Assembly (NCBI GenBank): GCA_032718475.1
Contig: JAUCBJ010005297.1
Location: 1 to 30,359, forward strand
Direction of reading: 5' to 3'
Source of the DNA: Nemertoderma westbladi
Taxonomy: Eukaryota; Xenacoelomorpha; Nemertodermatida; Nemertodermatidae
DNA length: 30,359 nt
In this document: positions 1-8,656 of the stretch, piece by piece
Numbering within the stretch: the first letter of the stretch is position 1
Layout of the letters: the number at the start of each line of letters is the position of its first letter
Program-made: the position numbers and the translations under genes
Notes under the pieces: model-generated
Told to the model about the DNA's origin: nothing
Database searches by the model: none
Seen by the model: only the letters and a program-made list of their open reading frames with translations

Positions 1-870
1 CCACTCTAACTTCTCTCTAGTTCTCTCTAATATCTCTCTAGTTTTTAATTCATACGCTGCCAGATTTATCTCCTGCACCCTTCTTTCTTTTGCGGAGGAT
101 GTAGCAGACTTATGGGTTGTGACAGATTCCCTCCGCCTTCCCGTTCTACTGACTCTCCCCCGCCTCCCGGAACTCCCTCCGACCGACGAGACCGAATCCT
201 CGGGGTCAACCTCGGATTTGCCCTCCTGCGGTCTCCTCCAACCCACTAATTTTACTCCCCGGGCATCGACTAAGTATGGCCCTATGTACAATACACTAGG
301 CTGCATACCCTTATACTCCCATAGTTCAAGCAGTTCGCTGGCAACCCCTCTTGCTCTCTCCTCAGCTAGTTCTCCCTGCCCAGAACGCACTAGGTAATCA
401 AAATGTTCATTTGACTCACCTAGTCGCCTTTTCAACTTCACCTGCTCTATCTCGGCCCCTCCTCTAGCTTCTTTCAGTTGTTCCCGGGACGCGGCATAGG
501 CTCGTCGGAGCTGGACGACCCTGACGTCCTCGTCGCCGACATCTCCTATCTCCCTCCGGGTCCGGCGTCGTACCGGCGGCTCCACCGTTGCCGTTCCGGT
601 GGGCCGTCCGTCGCCCTCGGCCTGTGGCTGGCCGGCGACATCGGCACGTCGAACGCCATCGTGTGTCGACTCGTCTCTCTCTTCTCCCGACTCGTCTTTC
701 CCTCCTCTCGACTCGCTCTCTCGTTGTAGACGGCCCCCCTCCTCTTTGGTTGCCGGATCGTTCATCGACGGATCCGGCGTCGTGGGTCGATACCGTCTCG
801 CCGTGGCCTTGCGGATCGTTAGATCGTCGTCCGGGGTCCGTGGCGGTGTCGTCTTTCCTTCTCTACTCAT
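1..870 (-). CDS. Partial unrecognised highly charged protein, Gag-like in composition
   Basis: The minus strand is open for 290 codons from an ATG at 870 to the left edge, with no stop, so the gene continues outside the window. Residues 1-110 are low-complexity and rich in Arg, Glu, Asp, Thr and Pro, which suggests disorder. From about residue 115 there are Lys/Glu/Arg-rich helical heptads that could form a coiled coil, then a more globular piece containing LYIGPYLVDARG, then another basic Ser/Arg-rich tail. I recognise no domain. A charged N-terminal ORF next to a non-coding leader could be the Gag of an LTR retroelement read leftwards, but no nucleocapsid zinc knuckle is visible in the part present. 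GC content is much higher than in the viral region to the right, so its origin is separate. The length of the open frame supports real coding; the function is a guess. Confidence 0.5.
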   Translation of the reverse strand, partial: MSREGKTTPPRTPDDDLTIRKATARRYRPTTPDPSMNDPATKEEGGRLQRESESRGGKDESGEERDESTHDGVRRADVAGQPQAEGDGRPTGTATVEPPVRRRTRREIGDVGDEDVRVVQLRRAYAASREQLKEARGGAEIEQVKLKRRLGESNEHFDYLVRSGQGELAEERARGVASELLELWEYKGMQPSVLYIGPYLVDARGVKLVGWRRPQEGKSEVDPEDSVSSVGGSSGRRGRVSRTGRRRESVTTHKSATSSAKERRVQEINLAAYELKTREILERTREKLEW

Positions 871-1473
871 TCTCTAGTAGTTAGCTCGGGCCGTTGGATC
901 TTAACACTGTGACGGGATCCACCGAGGATCCCAGTTTATCTGGTTATCTTGACTACACGTCCCCGCCGTGTATGTGAAAAGGCTGAAAGAGTTCTGATGT
1001 TGATCCGTGTATGTATAGATATATAGATAAGATGGAAATAAGCACAGGTGAATAAGTACCGGTAATGCACTGAATAAGATAGGCTGATAGCAGTGGACGG
1101 GGACGGTGTTAAGAGTTCCCGTACCACCCTAACTAACTGACTAACTAAGAGTGAATGGGATAACATGATGACTGGCAATATATATTGCACGGTTGGCCAC
1201 GTGGTGTTACTCAGTCGATGCCTTCCCCCCATTGGCTAATAGCTCACTTCACACCCTCTGCCCTGCGGGGGTGTTTCCCCCCCCCCCCCCCCCCCCCCTG
1301 CTGAGGTTACTTTCCTCTCTCTCAGAGGTGTAACCCCTGACCCCTATTGTGTGTGTGTTCTCTGGGGCCTATTGTCCCCATTTACTGGGGTGACACGAGG
1401 TTGATTGGTAATCAACCTCATGCTCCCAATATTGCTTAGAGGTGCTCTTTCCCACTTTATGGGGGTTTGGTGA
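871..1473. other. GC-rich non-coding stretch with C-tract and hairpin
   Basis: I see no gene here. It holds a run of 22 C at 1277-1298, GT-rich and CT-rich low-complexity DNA, and a hairpin at 1397-1419. It separates the minus-strand charged ORF from the truncated viral polymerase. It could be an LTR or untranslated leader of the left-hand element, but I could not pair two LTR copies or assign a primer-binding site. Confidence 0.4.
1397..1419. repeat. Perfect inverted repeat (hairpin)
   Basis: The arms GAGGTTGATT and AATCAACCTC are exact reverse complements around a 3-nt loop (GGT). There is no T-run after it, so nothing marks it as a terminator. It lies about 55 bp before the point where the viral polymerase frame opens. 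Confidence 0.6.
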
Positions 1474-3393
1474 GGTGGAATTGAATCCGCTCATAATCCG
1501 AATTTAAATAATGCAACAATTAAACGAAAAGGTATATTTCCCTACGAGTATCTGACAGATTTAAATAAATTCAATGATTCGAAATTACCATCAATAGACA
1601 ATTTTTATAGTAAATTAACACAAAATACCTGTACACCCGAGGAATATAGTTTTGCCAACACATCATGGAGTCAGTTTGACTGTTCAAATCTCAAGGATTA
1701 TCTTTTAGCATACTTAAAACTCGATGTTTGTCTCCTCGCTGATATATTTGAGAACTTTAGGAGAGTATGTAGACAAAACTACGAATTAGAAGTAGTTTAC
1801 TATTGCAGTATCGCAGCTTTCACTTATGATTGCGCCCTGAAATACAATAAATGTAAGTTAGCATTAATAAAAGATTACCAAACATATAGAGATTTTGAAG
1901 CATCTATTAGAGGAGGGGTTTCATTCTGTCGAAAGCATTACATAGAATCAAATATACCAGATACTGATAATTATGATCCAAGCAAGGAAGAGTGTCATAT
2001 TTTCAATATAGATTTTAATTCCTTGTATTCGGGTAATTTAAGTAAAAAGCTACCTGTTTCAGGTTTTGAACAACTCAACGTTACATATTTAGAGAATGCT
2101 GCTTCCAGAAGAACTAATGAACTATTTAACAAATCTTGATACTGAAGGGGATATTGGGTTTTTCTTAATTTGCGATTTGAAATATCCCAAAGATATTCAT
2201 GATCGAACATTAGAACTACCCTTAGCCCCAGAACATTTAAGCATAAATGAAACAATGCTTTCACCATATATGAGAGACCAATTTAATAATGTATGTAAAC
2301 AAAGAGGTACTAATAGCAAGTATAAGATGTCTACTCCAAAACTTATGTTGACACAATTCGATAAAGAATTTTATCATTTACATTTGAAACTGTTAAAATT
2401 TTATATAAAACAAGGTTTAATTGTTACTAAGCTACATAAATTGTATTCTTTCCATCAAGACTTTGTATTTAAACCCTATATAGATTTTAATATTAATCAA
2501 AGACGATTTAGCAAAAACTTATATTGAAACAGCTGTTGCAAAGCTGCTGAATAACTCGTTATTTGGTAAAACAATAGAGAAGATACGAGATCGCTGTAAT
2601 TTCCGTATTGCTAATAGCAATGAGAAATGCGATCAATTGGTGAAACGTATAAATCACGAAAATTTCATGATTTATAGCAATTCCTTATCGGGACACTTAT
2701 TAGTGAAAGACAGCGTGACACTAGATAAACCAATCTATGTAGGTAGTACTGTCTTGGATTTAGCAAAACTTGATATGTATGAGCTGTACTACGATAGATT
2801 TACCTATTGAGAAAGAATTAAACTGCCGAATTGAAATTGTAGCATCAGATACAGACTCATTAATAGGTTGTTATTATAATACATCGCAGAGTAATTTCTT
2901 AAAAGCCTTAATTCGAAATAATATTCTAGATACCTCTAATTATCCCAAGGATCACCCTCTCTACAGCGATAAAAATAAATCCAGACTCTATTACTGTAAA
3001 GACGAGTTGTGCTCACGAGAGATTAAGGAAGCTGTATTTTTACGTCCGAAGTTAGATTCAATTTTGGAATGGAATGAAACGAATGTACGACGGGCGAAAG
3101 GAATAACAAGAGCTGTTGTGGATAAAAAAATTTGCCACGAAGATTATTTAAGAGCATATAAGGATAACGAAGAAATTTCCAAGGAAACGCATCAATTTCA
3201 GAGTCAATTACACAAAGTGTACACTGTAGCACGAGATAAGTTTGCTCTCAGCGCATTTGACGATAAACTTTATTGGGTTAATAAAAATCATTCACTTCCC
3301 TGGGGTCACTATCAAACCAAGGTTGTAAAACCAGTAAAAAAAATAAATATACCTATTTATCGGGAACCAAACAATGAACTATCAGATAGTTAA
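1474..3393 (+). pseudogene. Protein-primed family B DNA polymerase (pPolB), 5'-truncated and frameshifted
   Basis: This is the replicative polymerase of Polinton-like/adintovirus-like elements, which copies linear DNA from a terminal-protein primer. The C-terminal half is visible: a KGIFPYEYL entry motif (~1525), an Exo III-like YLKLDVCLLADIF (~1711), motif A around DFNSLY (~2011), KPYIDFN (~2473), motif B NNSLFGKT (~2550), motif C ASDTDSL (~2845) and the post-palm GITRAVVDKK segment. The N-terminal exonuclease motifs and the terminal-protein region are missing. The frame opens only after a TGA at 1471, where unrelated GC-rich DNA begins. Three frame changes break the rest: within the 2096-2139 overlap, near 2505-2527, and near 2770-2810. 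Key catalytic acids are still encoded, so decay is recent or some indels are assembly errors. ATGs at 2096 and 2770 are internal. The end overlaps the next gene by 20 bp. Confidence 0.9.
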
Positions 3394-3928
3394 TAAGAAT
3401 GTAAGTTGCCATAGAGTGTCAGCGATTAACTTGAAAGAATTAAAAAATCAATTATCCGGTAAACACATACTCAATCCAAATCAGTTTATATATAAGATAT
3501 TTGGTGCCACATTATTAATATTTAAAAATGGTCGTATTACATTATTAGGTAGTAAGTATAATTTCCAAAAAGTAAAAAAGCATATATTTGATAAAACAAG
3601 TATTAATTTGATTTTAAAATCTGTTAATTTATATACTTATATTTTTAGTATTAACTCTGTAGTCTATAGGTTATTGATAAACAATACCGGGTTTTATGTT
3701 GTCTTTGATAATGTACAACTTCAAGTTATATATGAACCTGAAATTTTTAATAATTGCAAAAAAAGAATAAATAATACCGTAGTCATTTGCTGCTTTCATA
3801 CCGGTAAATGTACTTTAATGTGTTCACCTAGCAAATTTCACATTTATTACCCTATATTTAGTAAACTGGTTAATTATTTATTAATGTTTGGTGTTGTGAC
3901 TTTAGGTGTAGAATATATCAGTAATTAG
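3374..3928 (+). CDS. TATA-binding-protein-like protein with two TBP repeats
   Basis: Intact 184-residue ORF overlapping the end of the pPolB gene by 20 bp on the same strand. It reads as a divergent TBP core. Repeat 1 (residues ~19-75) has an INLKEL lead-in, LNPNQF, then LLIFKNGRITLLGSK. Repeat 2 (~residues 85-172) has YEPEIF, then a CCFHTGKCTL strand. Both follow the TBP pattern of a (Y/E)xP(x)xF motif, then a hydrophobic-F-x-(S/N/T)-G-(K/R) strand, then a helix. The two motif-start sites are 87 residues apart, close to the ~91 of eukaryotic TBP. Phe38, Phe50, Phe125 and Phe141 fall where TBP has its four DNA-kinking phenylalanines. Repeat 1 is about five residues shorter than in cellular TBP. 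Inferred role: a virus-encoded promoter-recognition factor. Family assignment is by eye only. An intact ORF among broken neighbours is notable. Confidence 0.72.
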   Translation: MNYQIVNKNVSCHRVSAINLKELKNQLSGKHILNPNQFIYKIFGATLLIFKNGRITLLGSKYNFQKVKKHIFDKTSINLILKSVNLYTYIFSINSVVYRLLINNTGFYVVFDNVQLQVIYEPEIFNNCKKRINNTVVICCFHTGKCTLMCSPSKFHIYYPIFSKLVNYLLMFGVVTLGVEYISN

Positions 3929-4049
3929 AAGGTGAAAATTAAAAATTATTATTTTTCAATCGATCTATCGGTAGTTAGGGAAAACTAACCTCGTTTGAAT
4001 AAGCATGACTCTCACAGGCTGACTGCGTAGCCTAGCTGGCCTTTGCCTC

Positions 4050-4135
4050 CCCTCCTGACTGCGTGGCTGGCTGCGTGGCTGGCTGCGTGGCTGGTTGCGT
4101 GGCTGGCTGCAAAGCTGGCTGTGAAGCTGGCTGCA
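4050..4135. repeat. 12-bp microsatellite (GCGTGGCTGGCT)n
   Basis: About six to seven copies of a 12-bp unit, with later copies drifting to GCAAAGCTGGCT and GTGAAGCTGGCT. A multiple-of-three unit makes it open in several frames, giving false Trp/Ala-rich and Ser/Arg/Gln-rich ORFs. Confidence 0.85.
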
Positions 4136-4466
4136 TCCCCAGCAGCGTGGCTGACGACAACTAGCTGCGAGGCTGAATGCATGCATCTGATTGTAACTAG
4201 CTCACGATATTGCATACATTGGGTTAGTTTGTTACTACAGGTACTGTTACATTAATACTGTAGTACTGCAGTACAATACTAATCGAAGGAAATCAGTATG
4301 CTCTATCTGACTATACTGTTACAACAACAGTGACAGTACTGCAGTACTGTATTGTTTGGGTAGGGGATCTAATCCCTGTATGTGAGACCCATGTGAGCAA
4401 TCCAGGTCATGACTGCAGTATGGCAGTATGCTAATCAAGGTTCGGGTAGACTGCAGTATCCTTATA

Positions 4467-4815
4467 GGTGAAAAAAAAACAAATGCTATTGAATCAGATT
4501 ACTGCTGTACTGATTACCGGTAGACCGCGACTGCAGTGTTGGAAGAGTAGAATACTACCAGTAAATTTCAACTCCAACTGCTAGCGATAGGTTAGTAATT
4601 AAGCATTTTCAGAATCAAGGCACAGCCTGTCTGCAGTATGCTTATCATATCAAGGTACTGTCTGACTGTTGTATGCTTATCAAGGCACAGTCTGACTGTA
4701 GTATGCTTATACAGTCATAGGTGGAAAAAAAACAAATGCTATTGACAGATTGAACTAGATTACTGATACCGGTAGACCGCGACTGCAGTGTTGGAAGAGT
4801 AAAACACTACCGGTA
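4467..4815. repeat. ~95-bp imperfect direct repeat, two copies 253 bp apart
   Basis: Positions 4467-4563 and 4720-4815 share an A-run followed by CAAATGCTATTGA and later CGGTAGACCGCGACTGCAG plus TTGGAAGAGTA. Small indels separate the copies. Origin unknown; it lies in the convergence zone of the viral element. Confidence 0.7.
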
Positions 4816-5223
4816 CTGATAAAGTGGATGACAGTTGTGGATAGGCCTATACTAAATTATTGAATTTAACAGTACCGGTACCAACAGGTTAACATTACAT
4901 CCTGTACAGATTATGTTGCATTTCTGACTAATATTACTAAAGTTATATCACTGGTCAACTACTGTATGTGTTATTAGTTTGCGACATATAGGATGTTTCG
5001 CAATACCGGTACAACTATATTAGAATGATATCGGGAATACTTACTGTATATGTTACGTCTACGTCATATTGTTAAATGTGTATGGTTAACCTAGCGCAAT
5101 TGATTTTTTTTAGAAAACTTGTTGTAAAAAAATTATATTTTATTATATTTTTATATTAACATCAAGACCATCACCAAAATAAAATTATATTATATCCCAT
5201 CACTTTACAAGCTTAGAGTAAAC

Positions 5224-5798
5224 CTACTGTACATCATTCACCGCAGTTATTTTTTTCTGTTTATCACCTGTCTCAGTTAATCGCTTCGTTACATACCCTC
5301 CAATCCTTTTCGCTGAGCAGTAATTCAAGCAGCTATCACCATCTTTGTGAAAACTACATTTATCTTCTACAGTAGTTAATTTATCATGGAAAGGACACGG
5401 AGTTAAATAATTGTAATATAGTCGAAATATTCCCAATTTGTTCATCGATTTTGGAGCGTAAACATCAAGTTGGGTATTTAATATTGCGGCTTTCATCAAC
5501 CCGAATACATATATATTATATTTATTTTTTAATTGTCTCTTCATGTACTTTTTAAAGTCATCATGCGAAATGTCGCCGTAATCCCAGGGTAAATACGATG
5601 TAATATCACGTAAATTGTTTACATGGGCTTTATTATTAATGCCAATAAGTTAATATCAGGAGGTCCTTTAATTAAAAACGTCTTTATATTAGTTTTACTG
5701 TATTTAGAATCGAATATAGCAAATTCTTTAAATACTATTGGATATTCCTTATTGTCTATCCTATAATATTGAAAATCAACAAAAATAACATTATCCAT
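5224..5798 (-). pseudogene. Putative exonuclease-fold (RNase H-like) accessory protein, frameshifted
   Basis: The start is taken as the ATG at 5798. The N-terminal piece opens with DNVIFVDFQ, a beta strand ending in Asp like motif I of DEDD-type exonucleases, and goes on to FKEFAIFD. It is open to about 5628. A second frame, overlapping it, then carries the protein to 5224, including YLPWDYGDIS, a Tyr/Lys-rich helix and a Cys/His cluster (CPFH ... CSFHKDGDSC). Proteins with this layout (Val-Asp-Phe/Gln start, C-terminal Cys-x-x-His cluster) recur in invertebrate transposon-derived sequence, and I recall them as unclassified. The exonuclease idea rests on fold pattern only. It is the last minus-strand gene, 45 bp after the protease. 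One frameshift (about 5630-5660) breaks it. Confidence 0.5.
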
Positions 5799-5842
5799 TT
5801 TATCGAATAATATTTTTAAATAAACAAAAGTTAAATGATTAA

Positions 5843-6276
5843 TTACAACGCTTGTTGGTTTATTTTATAATAATTAACAAGCCATTTATATAATATTATT
5901 TCATTTATTTCCACATTATTTGTAAATGCTCTCATTGGATAGTTTGTGTGAATTCGATTTACCAAGTAATAAAGACAGTATAACCCGCATGTGGTCCTTC
6001 TATAGTCTTGAAATTGCCTGCGAGTAGTACACCACCTTGCTGAATTTTTCTCAAGCCATTTTTCAATACATCTGTTTGGAAATTTTGGACCAAACGAATT
6101 AAATAATTCAGCTTCATTATCTCGTATATATATAGCCACCCAATGAACACCAGGTAGATGCGCTTTATCAGTATTTACTATTAACCCATAGTCTCTTCGC
6201 TTACTATTATCTAATTTAGGTAATTTATTAGATAGAAATGCCCCCAAATAGTGACCACCCACTGGAATCATATCAA
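5843..6276 (-). CDS. Adenain-type cysteine protease (virion maturation), fused in frame to capsid-like sequence
   Basis: Belongs to the adenovirus-protease family (C5-like), which cleaves capsid precursors at GG-type sites. The catalytic signature is clear: His in PGVHWVAIYI, acid position in LFNSFG, a Gln-containing segment RRQFQDY, and nucleophile Cys in TTCGLYCLYYL. Counting from the codon at 6442, these are His100, Asn115, Gln143/145 and Cys152. The acid position is Asn, where I expect Asp or Glu, so activity is doubtful. The C-terminal helix region runs to the TAG-type end at 5843. There is no separate start: the frame continues upstream without a stop through sequence matching the major capsid protein (to 6526). 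The TTG at 6442 is not a credible start. The join is most simply a deletion removing the capsid C-terminus and the protease N-terminus. It is the penultimate gene of the late block. Confidence 0.82.
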
Positions 6277-7258
6277 AAATGTATGTTCCATCAGTAAAAT
6301 TAGGCTCGTATATTACACCACCTACTGGAAGACCGTCTACAATCAGTTCCGCACGTCTAAGGTTAAAATGTTCAAATTTCAACGGATTACTAGTTAATTC
6401 ACCCGAATATGAATTATTTGTTATAAAACCGATAATAACCAATTTGGGTTTTTTACCATCAAATATGTTTGCTTGGGTGTAATTTGTGGTTTGAGCGGGA
6501 ATAGTAAATGTAGTAACCTCTTTTTTTTAAAATTGATATTCAATATTGTAGCTCTCTAAACGTTTTAGATGGCTGCTTTCCATTACCGGATTAACCTCCA
6601 TTCTAGGGATTAGGATCTTTACTTCATCTAATTCTAGCCGAAGATTTGTCACAGCGTTTGCGTTTGGAGTGATTTTAAAAATAAACGAATTTGATACTTT
6701 TCTAAAATGCATTCTTAAATCATACCCGGGTTGTATTATTTTACTTTCAGTATCAAAATCAATCGTCAATCCACTTACAAATTGCAATTGTTTACTAAAG
6801 GCATCAGCAATAGGATGCACACCAGGATTAATTTCATTTCCATGTTCGGATAAAGGCTGACGAAAGCCGCCTACCCCCAGTAGCCCATTTTTAGTTTCAT
6901 ATGTAGTAAAAAGTAAATTGGATAAGTACGACTTGTAGAAATAATGGTTATTACTATTTTCAACCTGCTTCTCATTGAGGTCTATTTTAATATCACTCCA
7001 CATAGTTCCAGAGGGGTAATTCAACATATAAATGTGTGAGTTTTCAAGCCGTCTATCCCACCGTACAGTACATTTTGTAATTAATAACGCATCTTGCAGT
7101 TTCGTATAGAATTCATTGGATCGCGGTACAAGAAATGTTACTTCCCGAGACTCGCTTCTGAGACTAGATACCGGGTAAATTGTTTCATAATGCTTTGCTT
7201 TAAATTCAGTCTGTATTGGCAGTGTAGAAAATAAATCTAACTCCTTAATAATTGACAT
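6277..7258 (-). pseudogene. Major capsid protein, double jelly-roll, F54H12.2-like, with internal stop
   Basis: It starts at the ATG at 7258 with KELDLFSTLPIQ, then IYPVSSL and TFLVPRSNEFY, the opening typical of the animal capsid proteins annotated F54H12.2-like. Next come the KCTVRW strand, a YPSGTMWSDIKIDLN strand and LRLELDEVKILIPRMEVNP. The frame hits TAA at 6527-6529 after 243 residues, but the same frame continues directly with EVTTFTIPA and PKLVIIGFITNN, both capsid-like, down to about NFTDGTY (~6280). A single in-frame nonsense codon next to an A-run therefore splits the gene. The expected C-terminal ~80-100 residues are absent, replaced by protease. Role: builds the icosahedral shell. 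It overlaps the upstream basic gene by 14 bp, so translation was probably from a compact late transcript. Confidence 0.85.
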
Positions 7259-7493
7259 TATTAAAAAATACTTTTTTCGCAGTGTTTGAGTTTGCTTTTT
7301 TTATTTTTCTATTTTTACTACGGCCATGATGTATGTTCATAGACATTGGTTTAGTCGGTCGCTTTAAATCTCTATAAACTTTTTCTACAACTGATCTTGT
7401 TGATGGTTTCATTTTATTTAATGCTTTATTAATAACCGCATTAGCCTGCTGATGTAAGACCCGCTTACCTTTTGGTATTACGTGTTGTCTCAT
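7245..7493 (-). CDS. Small basic protein (82 aa), probable virion/DNA-binding component
   Basis: Intact short ORF starting MRQHVIPKGKR. Lys and Arg are abundant (for example GRSKNRKIKKAN), with no hydrophobic segment and a Tyr end. It lies between the GG-rich protein and the capsid gene, overlapping the capsid start by 14 bp, so it belongs to the structural block. A core or condensing protein is the obvious guess from charge and position. I recognise no family. Confidence 0.6.
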   Translation of the reverse strand: MRQHVIPKGKRVLHQQANAVINKALNKMKPSTRSVVEKVYRDLKRPTKPMSMNIHHGRSKNRKIKKANSNTAKKVFFNNVNY

Positions 7494-7501
7494 AAATAAA
7501 A

Positions 7502-7819
7502 CTAAAGTAAAGCTTTTTGTAAAACCTTTTTTGCTAATGGCTTTCCAAATTTCTTCAATGTAGATAAAGCATCTGTAAATATACCTTCCCCGTGTTGATT
7601 TGTTTGCATACCTCTGCGATAACGTTGAAATCGACGTTGTTTTAAGTTTGGACCAAATGCTCCAATTTGTTGACCGTAAGGGTCTATATATGAACCACCT
7701 CGAAAAACAGGAACTTGCATCGAGCCTCTCGTACTTCTACCACCTTTAAAAACAGCAAGATTTGAGTCTGCACCACCATATTGAGGTTTACTGTATCTTT
7801 GAAATAAATCGGAATCCAT
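7502..7819 (-). CDS. GG-rich minor virion protein with amphipathic tail (pVI/pX-like)
   Basis: Intact 105-residue ORF. The N-terminal half carries three Gly-Gly sites (QYGGAD, FKGGRS, FRGGSY), the kind cut by adenain-type proteases, and the matching protease is encoded 1.2 kb downstream. The middle is Arg-rich (LKQRRFQRYRRGMQ). The C-terminal ~30 residues, starting around GEGIFTDALSTL, form an amphipathic Lys/Leu helix, like membrane-active or core peptides of adenovirus-like virions. Position just before the basic and capsid genes supports a structural role. The cleavage-substrate role is inferred. Confidence 0.65.
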   Translation of the reverse strand: MDSDLFQRYSKPQYGGADSNLAVFKGGRSTRGSMQVPVFRGGSYIDPYGQQIGAFGPNLKQRRFQRYRRGMQTNQHGEGIFTDALSTLKKFGKPLAKKVLQKALL

Positions 7820-7825
7820 TTTAAT

Positions 7826-8656
7826 TTATTTTTTTAAAGTGTAAGGTAATAGAAGTTGTGCCGTATTAAAATTCAAATCTTTTCCTTCTTTGTCTGTTAT
7901 TTCAATATGAATGTATGTTATCTTATATGATTTTTTTACAGGGATATAATGAATTGTATCCTTGGCAAATTCTTTATTTATTATACCGCCATATTTCACA
8001 TCATCAGGTATCACCACGCGACGAAGTAAAGCTAAGCCAAAATCATTAATATATTCATTTTCAATTATATTAGTAGTCACGTACATATAGAAAGGAATAG
8101 AATTGGGTGGTTGAGGACATAAAAATACCATTTGGTAAGATTTTTCTTCATTTCCGATAATCTTTATTAAATAACCCTTTATATTATTTTTCGTCTTCAA
8201 AATAATTTTAAAATTTGGATTTAAATTCGCACCGAGATTATTTTCAGTAATTCCAAAATAATAGGCTAATTGTTGACCTATAAATAATTCTCGTACAGTT
8301 TTCCCTAAAATAAATTGCAATCTATTTTGCTGAGTATTGTCAACTATTTGTAATTTATCTTTCAACGCCCCAGTGTTAAAATAATCTATAATGTCATTAA
8401 TACTGTAGAACAAACCAGATGGAAGTGTATCCTCAAAATTTTTTTTCCCTTTTTTTAATAAAATAACATTCTCTACATTGTTATACATGGATGGTAATGT
8501 GGCTAAGTAAAATATACTTTTTATACCAACCACCCAGTTTTCGTTTGGATTTATAGGTAAGGCACCATGAAAATTGATCTGATAATTACTATTAGTATTA
8601 CGGAGAAAATCAATTGGACATGAGTTACTTGGTAGCCTAACATAGAATTCATCCAT
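7826..8656 (-). CDS. Penton-like minor capsid protein (paralogue 1)
   Basis: Intact. The chosen start is the ATG at 8656 (MDEFYVRLPSN), which overlaps the stop of the preceding gene in the string ATGGATGA. A GTG two codons earlier is open but less likely. The N-terminus FYVRLPSNSC, the ENWVVGIKSIFY strand, a central SGLFYSINDIIDYF helix, the YMYVTTNIIENEYIND strand, LLRRVVIP and a C-terminal IHIEITDKEGKDL strand match the second structural protein that accompanies F54H12.2-like capsids in animal elements. That protein occupies the penton slot of Polinton gene maps. The equivalent of the conserved (Y)xDIVExxxVGD segment is weakened here (TTNIIENEYINDF), so it may be a diverging duplicate of its upstream neighbour. 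Assignment as penton is by position and pattern, not structure. Confidence 0.65.
   Translation of the reverse strand: MDEFYVRLPSNSCPIDFLRNTNSNYQINFHGALPINPNENWVVGIKSIFYLATLPSMYNNVENVILLKKGKKNFEDTLPSGLFYSINDIIDYFNTGALKDKLQIVDNTQQNRLQFILGKTVRELFIGQQLAYYFGITENNLGANLNPNFKIILKTKNNIKGYLIKIIGNEEKSYQMVFLCPQPPNSIPFYMYVTTNIIENEYINDFGLALLRRVVIPDDVKYGGIINKEFAKDTIHYIPVKKSYKITYIHIEITDKEGKDLNFNTAQLLLPYTLKK

Larger units (their letters stand above)
3929..5223. other. Convergent intergenic zone with simple and direct repeats
   Basis: I see no convincing gene. The plus-strand polymerase/TBP genes and the minus-strand capsid block converge here. It holds a 12-bp microsatellite (about 4050-4135), many CTGCAGT/GACTGCAG and ACCGGT words, and a ~95-bp direct repeat. 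The last part (5100-5220) is AT-rich with possible 3' processing signals for either strand. Short ORFs at 3965-4255 are the microsatellite read in frame. Confidence 0.6.

Noticed and set aside
119-884. Several overlapping plus-strand ORFs in the first 900 bases
   Set aside because: They lie opposite a longer continuous minus-strand frame (870 to 1) and have CT-skewed composition; treated as shadows.
936-1232. Minus-strand 98-aa ORF
   Set aside because: No domain, and it lies in the presumed leader/LTR-like DNA upstream of the charged ORF.
2770-2772. ATG at 2770 as the start of a separate gene
   Set aside because: It is inside the polymerase palm domain, between motif B and motif C; the ORF is a frameshifted piece of pPolB.
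3965-4255. Trp/Ala-rich and Gln/Ser/Arg-rich ORFs on both strands
   Set aside because: They are a 12-bp microsatellite that stays open in several frames; no domain and no conservation expected.
5959-6150. Minus-strand 63-aa ORF within the protease
   Set aside because: It overlaps the protease in another frame and has no motif of its own.
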